Shown: piece after piece, positions 39,489 to 49,770 of the stretch
Layout of the letters: the number at the start of each line of letters is the position of its first letter
Numbering within the stretch: the first letter of the stretch is position 1
Source: Acytostelium subglobosum LB1
Lineage: Eukaryota; Evosea; Eumycetozoa; Acytosteliales; Acytosteliaceae
DNA: 64,000 nucleotides
Reading direction: 5' to 3'
Assembly: GCF_000787575.1 (NCBI RefSeq)
Contig: NW_012236527.1
Coordinates: 868,001-932,000, forward strand
The notes under the pieces: generated by a model
The model's input: the letters and a program-made list of their open reading frames with translations, nothing else
The model's database searches: none
What the model was told of the DNA's origin: nothing
Made by a program: the position numbers and the translations under genes

Positions 39489-41396
39489 ATGATTTCAAAT
39501 AATAACAACTATATTGATATTAATAATAATAATATTAATCGTGCTTACTCAAGGAGTTTGGTAGGAACTTCATCTGGAAAGAAGAAATACACAATAATAG
39601 TTGCTGGTGCTTCGGGAGCTGGTAAGTTTGAAATAATCAATTACATACAATATTTATTTATTTTAATCTAATTATTAATAATAATATTATACCAAATTAG
39701 GCAAATCATCATTGTTAAACATATTTGCCAACTTCTTTCTCAAAGGAACTTTCCCTAAGAATCTGAAAGTTATCATAGAGACGGCGTTCTTCAAGGTTAC
39801 CGAACATCAATTCAAAGGAAAAGGTAGTGAAACCAATGTGAAGGACCAGACCAAGAGTCAAACTAGTGAGTGCTCTCACTATGATTTCACCAAGGATGGA
39901 GATGATTACTTGTTCATTGACACACCAGGAGTCTCTGATACCAATGGTCCAAAGCAGGATGATGAGAACATCTCAAAGATCATTGAAGCAGCTGAAAATT
40001 GCGAGTCCCTCTCCGCCATTATATTGGTAGTAAATGGCACTGAAGATAGAAACGTCACTTCCCTGAAGAATGCCATTTCTAGACTCAAAGGAGCCATTCC
40101 AGATGTGATACTCAATAACTTGATCTTGGTGTTCACAAAATGCGAGCCACACACTGCTACTTTTCAGTTGGGCCTCCTGGGTCATCTAAGAACAAAGGCT
40201 ATCTTCTATATGAACAACTCATTGTTTGTTAAGGATCCAATGACCTGGAACAGAGTTACATGTATCCCCATTTTGAAGGACTTCCAGACTTCATTGGCAA
40301 CCACTGACCTGATCATGAAGTGTATTAGGAACAAGGCAACTGTTTCAACAATTGAGTTTGGAAATATGAGGAAACTTAAATTCAAGTAGGTACCATATAT
40401 TATTCAATTAATCAATCAATAAGAATACTAATTAATAATTTCAGGGTCCAGGCCACCCTGCACCAAGCCAGGTTGGAAGTCAAGAGGATTCAAGACCTTC
40501 AAGATAAGATATTAATTGCCCAAGCCAAACTTGGCGATTTCCAACATAACCAAAACATGTTCAAGGATTTTAATAAGACTACTGAAATTATCAACCGCAG
40601 GTTGGTAGACTCTCCTGATCTCAGCACAATATGTAATGTTTGTACTTTTGCCTGTCACTCTCCATGTAACCTCAAGGAGATAACAGTACGTGGGGACAAT
40701 GCATTTAAAAAATGCTACGCCATGAGTGGTAGAGACAATTGCCATGTGTGTCCCAATGGATGCTCCTATCAACATCACTACCATAAACACCTTAAAGTTG
40801 AGGAATATGTGACAACTGTAGATGAAGAAATCAAAGAGATGAAGGCTAAGTACATGTCTGCGGAGGCAGGATACAATCAAACAACTTCAGAGATCAACAG
40901 TTTCAAAGATGCCAAAGTAATGATCGCAACCGCCATCAATGTCCTCACAGAAGAGATTACAACAACATGTAGAGATCTCAAGAGTATTTGCCAGGGTTTC
41001 AATTTGGTAGATGAACTCTCCAACACTATCAAACAGATGGAAATTGAAGCCAAACTCTTGGCGTCCAACGAGGCAAGAGCATCAGCAGATCAGATGATCC
41101 GAGTTGTCAAGGGTATTGCCGACAGACTTAGTAATGAAGCACCCTCATCTCCACCCCCACCTCAAGAATATGAGGAGCCAGTTGGTGATGAAGAAGAAGT
41201 CACAATGGATCATCTCCAGTCACTCGAAGAGCTGTTGGGCAACTCTTGTCAGATCCAGGAACCTACCTCAGTTCAAATGGCCCCCTGTTTTAAATGTCAT
41301 CAACCATGGAGCATGCCAACTGTTGACCATGCCCACTTTGAGGCAGAGGGGTATCAAATTCCAATCATGTGTCGTCCATGTAGAGCTACAAAGTGA
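39489..41396 (+). CDS. AIG1/GIMAP-like GTPase with Cys/His-rich segment
   Basis: Three exons: 39489-39621, 39701-40385 and 40445-41396, about 589 aa. After an Asn-rich start comes a P-loop GTPase: G1 GASGAGKS (40-47, split by intron 1), G3 DTPGVSD (118-124), NLILVFTKCEP as the G4 candidate. The strand-helix order fits the AIG1/TRAFAC septin-like class; IRG is an alternative. The second half is coiled coil around a dense metal-binding-like segment at about 337-390 (CNVCTFACHSPC ... CYAM ... CHVCPNGC ... HHYHKH). It ends with a separate CxxC pair (PCFKCHQPW ... CRPC). A similar CPxxC/H segment is seen beside G domains in other eukaryotic GTPases that I recall only loosely. GIMAPs act at membranes in immune cells; here a defence or membrane role is inference from family and neighbours. 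Confidence 0.83.
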
Positions 41397-41544
41397 GTGA
41401 TGTTTGGATATTGATCAATATCCAATTCATCACACCTTTCCTTCTTTTATTCTTTAAACCTAGTCAAACAAATAAACAATCAATCAAAGTGTTAATCAAT
41501 TAATTATTTATTTCATTGTCAACTTTGTATTGTTAACTTAAAAT

Positions 41545-43977
41545 TTACTGCTGCTTCTCCCATGGTCTGCCTTCATATCCATAGCCAGCAGTGTCATCGC
41601 CAACCAAACGATCCTTGGTCACAAGTAGACTGCCAAGGAATGCATGCCACATGATGCCAGAGTCGCCCCACATGAACATGGCCATGTCCCAGAGGAACTC
41701 GATACCTTCGTTGCGACCGTCAACACAGACACAGTCGACAATATTGACGATGGTGTCCACCTCCTCCAATCCAACAATGTCATCCAATGCCAGGCCATAG
41801 ATGCGCTCGTAGACACGAGCGACCATTCCACGGAGCAGTGTGTCAAAGGCACCGCCCAACTTGAGTGCGCGCTCCTTCAACTGCTTGTACTGGTTCTCAC
41901 ATGACTGGTGGTCGTGTGGCTGGACGAAGTACTCCTCATCATTGCGACCAAAGATTGTTCCAATCAGAGTGTCCTTGACAGCCAGGCGGCGAGGGTGGGC
42001 ATGCTCAGCAACACTCATGGCTGCGTTGAGGATACGGTGGCGACCATTGCAGAGCTGCCAGTAGTGAGTGGAGATGAGTGTGAGACCACTTGCATTGTAT
42101 CTGTGAACGTCGGCAACATATTTGACACCAGCCAGAGTAACTGCGTATGCATGCTCAATGCCAGAGTACTGTCCATCGCGGGCGCCCAGAGTGAAGAGCA
42201 TGTTGGAGCAGTCACACACACTCAGATCGTAGCCATAGTCGGTGAGGTCGTGCATCACTGTGGCGAATCCAATGACATAGTATGCCTCATCATCCATGCT
42301 GGAGGTGGTCGTCGACTTGAGGAAAACGGCGTCGATCACACGGTAGTGGAGCATCTCTGTCAAGTCCTTCCAAGAGCACACGTTGGTCAGATGCACACCA
42401 GAACGACGCATGTTGTCCTCGTATCGCTTCTTGGCACGAACAAACTCATAGCTGAGACAGGTGGCTTCGATGCAAGACTTGAGACAGTCCTCTCCGGTGG
42501 AGTGGACCTCGGCAATGCGTTGTCCCATTCCGGCGATCCACTTGCGGATGGCTGGCATTGTCCAGTCGCCACCATAGTCATAGAGGAAGAGGTTGTCGAT
42601 GTGACCCATGCCAGTTCCAAAGCTCTTGCCATAGACGAATCTGTTGTACTGCATGCAGTTGGCCACGGGCATTGGTGATGTGCTCACACCCTTGAGCTTC
42701 ATGGACTCACACAGTGCATCCCATTGAGTGTTGCCAGAGATAACTGCAAAGCCACTGCCCTTGGACAAGTTCTCCATGATCTTGTTGGCTTTTGGACGGT
42801 AGACCTTGGAGTAATCAATCTTGCGGACGATGAATGGACTGTTCTCGGTGACGACACCAGTGCGCAGGGCAGTGTACATCTCAACAACACGCTCCAATGT
42901 CCAGATGGCCCATGTCTTGGCCTGGACGACCTGTGCGCACGAGTCCCTGTATCTTGCCAACTCTTGCTGGAAGACTGCGACCTCTGAGATTGGACTGGTC
43001 TCCAAGTTCTCAATGGCACCAGAAATCAAGACACGGTTGGCAAGTGCATGGATTGGCCATGGTGTGAGAGTAGTGCCGCACTCACCAAGGACGATCTCAA
43101 AGTTAATGATCTCGAAATGGATGGTGACCTGGCCATTCTTGACCACAACGAATCCCTGGAGTGGACAGGTGAATGTGAACTTGTTGAGCTCGGCAGTGAA
43201 TGAACTGGTGATCTTGGCAATGCCCTCGGTCAATGGCTGAATGAACTTGTCCTGCCATATGAGTGTGGCATCCTTGGGCACGACAATCCTGATTGGACGG
43301 CGATCGAATCTGCCAAATGTGTACTTCTTGGTCGGGTCACCCTTCCACCATTTGGCAAGGTCCTTCTCTCTCCACTGCTCCACCCCATTCTCGTTGGCCT
43401 GCCACACCTCAAAGAAGGCATTGCCCATTGAAGTGGCCATGTATGGCGCATGAGTTACAAATGTGTTCTCGGCACAGACGTAGGGGAAGCAACCTCCGAC
43501 CTCTGGCTCGACCATGAATGGCACGATCTGGGCAATGAGCTGAGTCTGGTCATGTTTGGACTGCATCGAGCACATACGGTCCTCCTCAGTGGTCAAGTTG
43601 TAGATCGTCTCACCACCAGCCCAGTGAATAACACCTGGATTGCTACGGACGCCACGCTGATCGGCAGGTGGCAGCACATCTTGCCTGTCGTTCAGGGCAA
43701 TGTTGTCGGCGGACTCCCATCTCTCGCCGAGGATGCCCTCTCTGGATGTGACTCTTGTGACGAATCCGATTGGCTCGATGAAGCCTGTGCGCTGGGGCAC
43801 ACGGCCTTCACCGGACCAATCTGCGGTATGTACGAACAAACTTGATTTAGCACCAGGGTAGTCTGAGAAAGTGTTCTTTGCCACCAACTCTGCCTCGACC
43901 AACAACTTCTCCTTTGCCAACAGGGTCAAGTCCAACTTATTATTATTAATATTATCTTCAATATCAATAGATTGCAT
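41545..43977 (-). CDS. Orphan 810-aa protein, full-length paralogue of the left-edge gene
   Basis: Single exon, 810 aa, start MQSIDIEDNINNN. No signal peptide or membrane segment. I do not recognise a domain. It is a soluble, Trp- and Cys-rich protein of even composition without dictyostelid homopolymers, e.g. HWAGGETIYNL, KTWAIWTLERVVEMYTALR, YGKSFGTGMGHIDNLFLYDYGGDW and HYWQLCNGRHRILNAAM. The C-terminal 163 residues match the partial gene at 1-492. Even composition and strong conservation between copies argue for an enzyme or structured binding protein rather than a decaying gene. It is convergent with the GTPase gene (about 150 bp between stops). Confidence 0.85.
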   Translation of the reverse strand: MQSIDIEDNINNNKLDLTLLAKEKLLVEAELVAKNTFSDYPGAKSSLFVHTADWSGEGRVPQRTGFIEPIGFVTRVTSREGILGERWESADNIALNDRQDVLPPADQRGVRSNPGVIHWAGGETIYNLTTEEDRMCSMQSKHDQTQLIAQIVPFMVEPEVGGCFPYVCAENTFVTHAPYMATSMGNAFFEVWQANENGVEQWREKDLAKWWKGDPTKKYTFGRFDRRPIRIVVPKDATLIWQDKFIQPLTEGIAKITSSFTAELNKFTFTCPLQGFVVVKNGQVTIHFEIINFEIVLGECGTTLTPWPIHALANRVLISGAIENLETSPISEVAVFQQELARYRDSCAQVVQAKTWAIWTLERVVEMYTALRTGVVTENSPFIVRKIDYSKVYRPKANKIMENLSKGSGFAVISGNTQWDALCESMKLKGVSTSPMPVANCMQYNRFVYGKSFGTGMGHIDNLFLYDYGGDWTMPAIRKWIAGMGQRIAEVHSTGEDCLKSCIEATCLSYEFVRAKKRYEDNMRRSGVHLTNVCSWKDLTEMLHYRVIDAVFLKSTTTSSMDDEAYYVIGFATVMHDLTDYGYDLSVCDCSNMLFTLGARDGQYSGIEHAYAVTLAGVKYVADVHRYNASGLTLISTHYWQLCNGRHRILNAAMSVAEHAHPRRLAVKDTLIGTIFGRNDEEYFVQPHDHQSCENQYKQLKERALKLGGAFDTLLRGMVARVYERIYGLALDDIVGLEEVDTIVNIVDCVCVDGRNEGIEFLWDMAMFMWGDSGIMWHAFLGSLLVTKDRLVGDDTAGYGYEGRPWEKQQ

Positions 43978-45347
43978 TATTTTGTTATTTATAATATATA
44001 ATTATTAGTTATAAGTTGAGTAAATAATTAATAAAATATTAGTTTGATTGATAGAATATATTTATAATTAATGATAATGATAATTATAATTATTATTATG
44101 ATGATGATAATGATAAATAATGATTAATGCAATGAATGTGATTTGAGAGAGAGAGATAGAGGACAGCTGATCCTTAAACAAACTTGTTGGGCAAGCTTGC
44201 CATTCTTGATAGTTATTATTGGTAGGCCTACAAGAACAGTTGTCGTCAGAGTCAGATCAGGTCAGAGACGAGCTCTTCGGGGCAACTCTGTCAGTTGTTG
44301 ATGAATGAATGATCGTTTTCTGTCTTTGTGTGTGTGTGTGTGTGTGAGTGTTAGTGCGCGTGTTCTTGAACAAACCAAACACATCCATTCATCGCATCTG
44401 TTTAGTTCTCGTGTTGTTGGCAATGATTATACTTGCTCACTCACATGACTGACTTTGGCAGGCTGGCCGCCTGCCCGACTGATCGATCAGTGAGTGATGT
44501 AGTTTGTTCGATCAAGACCCCCTATCAACATGCCATTAGAGGGGTCAGTTTATACACTATCCTATCCTATCCACTAATGACACTCTTGATCATGAGAGAT
44601 TATCGTGACGAAGGAATCTTCTGAAGAGGTAAGCTTACACATGCCCATTGCAAACTGCAGAGGTACCGCATCCCCTTAGTGGGGGGTATGAGTATGTGAG
44701 TGAGTGTGTGTAAGTGCCAAAGATGGAATCTGCGTAATTGGAAGGTCGGTCAATGATGATTCGTTGTATAAGTTGGTATGAGAGTGATGGGTGGTTGGGC
44801 CTTTGTGTGAATGTTTGATTGGATGTTGGTGGTGTTAGTTCAGTGACGATCATTGTTGTTAGTGGATGAGTCCCATTACTGATGTGGTTGTTGGTGCACG
44901 AGAGCAGTGAGTTAATGTTATTTTAAGTGGCTTTTCGGTACCAAAGTCCCGACGATATCTTAGTAAAGAATGGTCAATTTTGGGTGTAACCTAACCAATC
45001 GCTCGCAAAGTCGTCTATCTTGGTCATACTACACAAACACCTACGTATATACGTTGAAACAATGAATGATTATGACTTAAAACTGCAAATGATGTCGATG
45101 ACGATCATGTTATCAAGGTTGATCAAAGTTGGATCGATCTTTGGCATCATTTATGAAGTTCAAAAAATTGAACCCCAAACCCATAAACTGACAATTTCCA
45201 AAAGATATTGCCACAAACAACCAAGTTATTTCCGACCTTTGAAAGTCGGTGTTTAATGATGGGCATCAACATGTAGAGAAGAAGATGAATGTGTAGAGTC
45301 GTGCACATCATAGTGTGACCATACATATACACATACATACATATACA
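43978..45347. other. Long intergenic region (1.4 kb)
   Basis: The first 170 bp, upstream of the 810-aa gene, is nearly pure A/T. A TG microsatellite lies at about 44324-44346. Between about 44160 and 44900 the base composition is mixed, with a short possible stem around GTTGTCGTCAGAG/CTCTGTCAGTTG (44236-44297). No ORF carries a recognisable motif and I found no tRNA-like arm set. It may hide a non-coding RNA or decayed sequence. Confidence 0.45.
44324..44346 (+). repeat. TG dinucleotide microsatellite
   Basis: About ten TG units in the spacer between the 810-aa gene and the ankyrin-repeat gene. Confidence 0.8.
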
Positions 45348-47431
45348 ATGAATAATAATAATAGTACAAGATCATTCTTTCAATTTTGGCGAACAGGTTA
45401 TGTACGCAACTATGTGATTGAACAATTGAAGCGGATTAATAGGATAGCTCGTAAACCTGACGCGATGATATATCAATATGAGGACATGCCCTCGGCCAAT
45501 TGGATGATGATAAACTATCCAAATGTATTATTGTATCGCGTTAGGAAGGGCCTCACAGACGAATTGTACATAGACGTGGACACCTTGGCGCGCGCTGTTG
45601 GTCTGCTGCACGACACTCCCTCATGTCTCGCCGACTTTGAACTGCTGTACCGCGTGGCCAAGCGCAACTACACACCTACACATGTGCCCCGGGTCATGGA
45701 CGAAGCGGCCTCCTTCGGCTCGCTCCACCTCGCGCGCTTCCTTAACAAGCAAGGACACTGCTTTAGCGATCGTGCTCTGATCATGGCTGCAGCTCATGGA
45801 CATATGGATATGCTGTTGTTCTTGGAGCCTCTGGCGAGGAGGCATGACGTGACGTTCAGCGAGGCCGTCATGGATGAGGCAGCGGCCAATGGACATTTGG
45901 ACATTGTCAAGTATCTTTATGAGAATAGGACCGAGCACTGTACCAACCTGGGTCCAGAGCGTGCTGCATTCAATGGTCACTCCAAAGTCGTTCACTTCCT
46001 GTTGGCCAAGTTCAATCATGTTCCATCAATGTGGACGCCCACCCTTATGAACAACGCTGCTCGATCAGGCGATCTCGAGCTCGTCCGTTACCTTCACGAG
46101 AACAGAACAGAAGGATGTACATACTCAGCAATGAACATGGCCTCGTAAGTTTGATTGAATGAGTCATCATACGAATGTTCAATGAACTAACCAACTCATA
46201 TAACTACAACAGAGCGAAAGGACACCTTGACGTTGTCAAGTACCTCATGGAGCACAGGACTGAGCGATGCACTCATTATGCGATTGATGAGGCGGCATTC
46301 AATGGACATCTACATATTGTAATATATCTTCTCACGATGCATGTGCCAGCCGTTCATGCAATAGAGTTGGCATGTATCAATGGCTATTTGGACATTATAA
46401 TATACTTGAACGAGAACATGAGTGCAGCAGAAGATGGCCAACAACAACATGCACTAGTCACAACAAAGGCCATTGAGAATGCAGCGCTTTGTGGACACCT
46501 TAACATCCTCAAATACCTATATGCATACTGGCCCGACGAGTTCAACTCTACGCGCATCATGGAGCATGCTGGAAAGAATGGCCACATTGAAGTTGTACAG
46601 TACTTGCTAGGGGGCAGGATGGCCCCATTCACCGAACAAACAATGGATGAGATCGCGGCCAAGGACCACCTGGAGATCATCAAGTTGCTGCACCAGGTGG
46701 GCGGTATACAGCCCACACTCAACACAGCGATGGAGGTGATCAGGAGCAACACTGACTGCACAAGTCTGCCCTACATCATGGACAACATGGATAAGAAAAA
46801 CGAGCCATTATCCCTCGCAGGAATACTCAAGAAGCTGGTGTACAAGGCTGTCTACCACGGCAATCTGGATGCGCTGCAGTACCTTCACGACAAGTACCCG
46901 ACTCAACTGAACGACTCGATGAGCATCGACTACAACCCCATTGATACAATATGCTCCAAAGGAAACATTGAGATGCTGAAGTACATTCAAACATACTTCC
47001 CCAAGCTATTGACCAAGGACAAGACAAAGGAGTGCCTGTACAGCGCGGCACTCTCTGGACATCAATCACTATTCAAGCTGCTGCTTCAGGATTATATTTC
47101 TCAGGGAGGCTCGCCCGACGCCACCATGATGACATTCGTCACTCGATCAGGATCCAAACGATTGCTACAATATTTGATTGAGGAGCATCATCAAAAGTCA
47201 TTGCTTAGTTCCAGTCTATATTATGAGACATTACAAACACAAGGATATTATGTACTCAAGTATCTCAACGAGACCCTACACGTACCATTCCCCGACGCAT
47301 TTTCAACGTCCGTCAAGTTTGTTCAAAGTCAAGAGATCAAGACATACCTTCAACATCATTCAAATGTTGGTGTTAAATCAGATCAGACTACCATTGGACT
47401 ATTAGATAGGATCAAGTCCCTATTTCAATAA
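45348..47431 (+). CDS. Ankyrin-repeat protein
   Basis: Two exons, 45348-46144 and 46213-47431, about 671 aa. The start is the ATG at 45348 (MNNNNSTRSFFQFWR). Repeats with the dictyostelid ankyrin pattern follow one another from residue 120 onward: MDEAASFGSLHLARFL, MDEAAANGHLDIVKYLYENR, MNNAARSGDLELVRYLHENR, IDEAAFNGHLHIVIYL, IENAALCGHLNILKYLYAYW and so on to the C-terminus. The N-terminal 110 residues lack repeats and are unassigned (no clear F-box). Many dictyostelids have large sets of such proteins with unknown partners. The intron sits within a repeat. Confidence 0.85.
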
Positions 47432-47902
47432 TTAATTAATTGATTGATTGACAGTGTATGTCATCATTACCGACACCGATCACTTGTACTTTGCGTTCAT
47501 TCGTGTCAAAGTGTGTCAAACCACAGCTCATCGGTTGAAATAGCAAAAAAGTGTGAGTTTTGGGTGATTTGTTAGGTCCCACGCTATAAATAAATTGTTG
47601 GATTATCCTTTCCTCCCTTCCCTTCATTCACACTCTCTCATATTCATTCATTCATTCAAACACACCACCTACCTATTCATTCATTCAATAATCATTCATT
47701 CAAACAACCAAACGATCAATGACTTGTACTACTACTTATAACAACTTCTAAAAATCAATTGTAACAACAAACATCAACATCAACAACAACAACAATAACA
47801 ATAACAGATCTTGCTCATTCATTTTCATTCGTTGTTAAAGGTACAGGTTAAAGTTAAATATATTATACTACTTAACAAAGCATTGGATAGTATATATACA
47901 CA
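47432..47902. promoter_or_regulatory. Spacer and promoter region of the TBC gene
   Basis: About 470 bp containing ATTC repeats and a TATAAATAAATTG stretch (about 47585-47597) as a possible TATA region, then AAC-rich leader sequence before the ATG at 47903. No gene seen. Confidence 0.45.
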
Positions 47903-49579
47903 ATGAGTATGAATACAAACAGTCCGATTAAAGAGCAGTCAAGCTTCTGGAAGTTCACCTCATCTCGAAAGGTATGTTTATATAAACACGACATCAAACT
48001 ACCTTCATGAAGGTAGACGACACATGTGCATATTGACTAATCACTAATCAATCAATGATAACAAACAACAGAGTCCTGGTGTTGCAAAGCCTGTTAACAA
48101 TCATATTCCTCACAAGTTTGAGAAGTTCAATGGGTAAGCCACTTGTGATAAACAGCTAATGTCCCAGGGTAACCTCCTATCTAACACGCACAAACGAACA
48201 ATCAAACAGGAACTTTATACCAAAGGCCAAGAGAGATATAGATAGTTCAGCAATATTCAATCATAGTCAATATATAGCACCAGGTGATGGCATTGATGGC
48301 AGTGCAGGACTGAGTAGTAGCACAAGCAGCATTGGTGTAGTCAATGGCAACAACAACAACAACAGCAACAATAGCCAGAGTAGTAGTAATAGTAACGATA
48401 ACAATGGCATCAACTTACACAAGTCATTCTCATCATCATCGATTCCACTCTCCTATGGCAGTGCGACCTCTGGAGATGCGACACCAGTCGACCCAACCAA
48501 GTTTGTGTACAATGAGAAGGCGGCCAAGTTGAAGCGATTTGAGAAGATATTGAGCGAGAACAACGTCGATCTGGACGCACTGAAGAAGGTGGGCTGGAGA
48601 GGTGTGCCCGACTCCCGACGACCAATGGCATGGAAGATCCTACTGGGCTACCTGCCGTCGAATGGTGAGAGGAGGGAGGAGACACTAGAGAGGAAGAGGA
48701 ATGAATACAAAGACTGCCTGCCACAATACTATATATCCGAGGACAAGAGAACAGATACCGACAAGAAGACTTTAAAACAGGTATGTTGGTTGAGGAGTGT
48801 GGTCCAAGGTCCTCGGGCGAATGCTAACAACAACAACATCAACAACACAGATACAAATGGATGTACCGAGAACCAATCCATCAGTTCCACTCTTCCAACG
48901 ACCACCTATACAGGACATGCTCGAACGAATACTTTATATATGGGGAATAAGACATCCAGCATCGGGATACGTACAGGGCATCAATGACTTGGCAACACCA
49001 TTCATCTACGTGTTCTTGACAGAGTTTGTGGCCGACGTGGAGAACTGCAATATAGAGGCATTGGACGCATCGATATTGGCAAAGGTCGAAGCTGACAGCT
49101 ATTGGTGTCTCACCAAGCTGCTGGACGGCATACAGGATCACTACACGTTCGCTCAGCCAGGCATCCAGAGAATGATCGCGCAGCTCAAGGGCCTGCTCGA
49201 GACAATCAACTCATCATTATGCGAACATCTGGCCGAGCAGGACGCCCAATTCATCCAGTTTGCATTCCGATGGATGAACTGTTTGTTGATGCGCGAGATC
49301 CCATTCCAGCTGATCATCCGAATGTGGGACACGTACCTGAGTGAGCGCGAAGGCTTCTCGGTGTTCCACGTCTATGTCTGTGCGGCGTTCCTCGTGCTCT
49401 GGTCCGACGAGCTGAAGCGCAAGGACTTCCCCGACATCATGATGTTCCTTCAGAAGCCGCCCACCCAGAACTGGAAGGAGACGGACATTGAGGACCTGTT
49501 CTCCACTGCCCATCTCTACCGCGAGCTCTATCACAATGCACAGAGTCATCTCAAGTCCTCTTCATCCTCTCGACGTTAG
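47903..49579 (+). CDS. TBC1D22-type Rab GTPase-activating protein
   Basis: Four exons: 47903-47971, 48072-48133, 48210-48780 and 48851-49579, about 476 aa. The N-terminus is Ser/Asn-rich. The TBC domain starts at GWRGVPDSRRPMAWKILLGYLP. The catalytic Arg finger motif is IQMDVPRT and the Gln finger motif is SGYVQGINDL; both residues are present, so it should be an active dual-finger GAP. RTNPSVPLFQRPPIQ and IWGIRHPASGYVQGINDLATPF are specific for the TBC1D22 subgroup, which in animals acts at the Golgi with 14-3-3 and ACBD3. The third intron lies inside the conserved core, just before the Arg-finger motif. Confidence 0.93.
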
Positions 49580-49770
49580 GCTTATGATTGGACGACCGAA
49601 CAACTCGATACCAATACAGGATCTAACACAGGCTAATACCCTGGACATGTTCTTTTAATAACCTCTTCATCCATTGTCTTTTTTAAAAGGAAACATATAC
49701 AAATTGAACAAGTTTATTGTTGTCGACCTACATTGGCTGCACGCATACATGTGCGGTGTTGGTGGGTAGG

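Noticed and set aside
44433-44624. 63-codon frame in the long spacer
   Set aside because: No similarity to any family that I recognise, no splice or promoter context; kept only as part of the unexplained segment.
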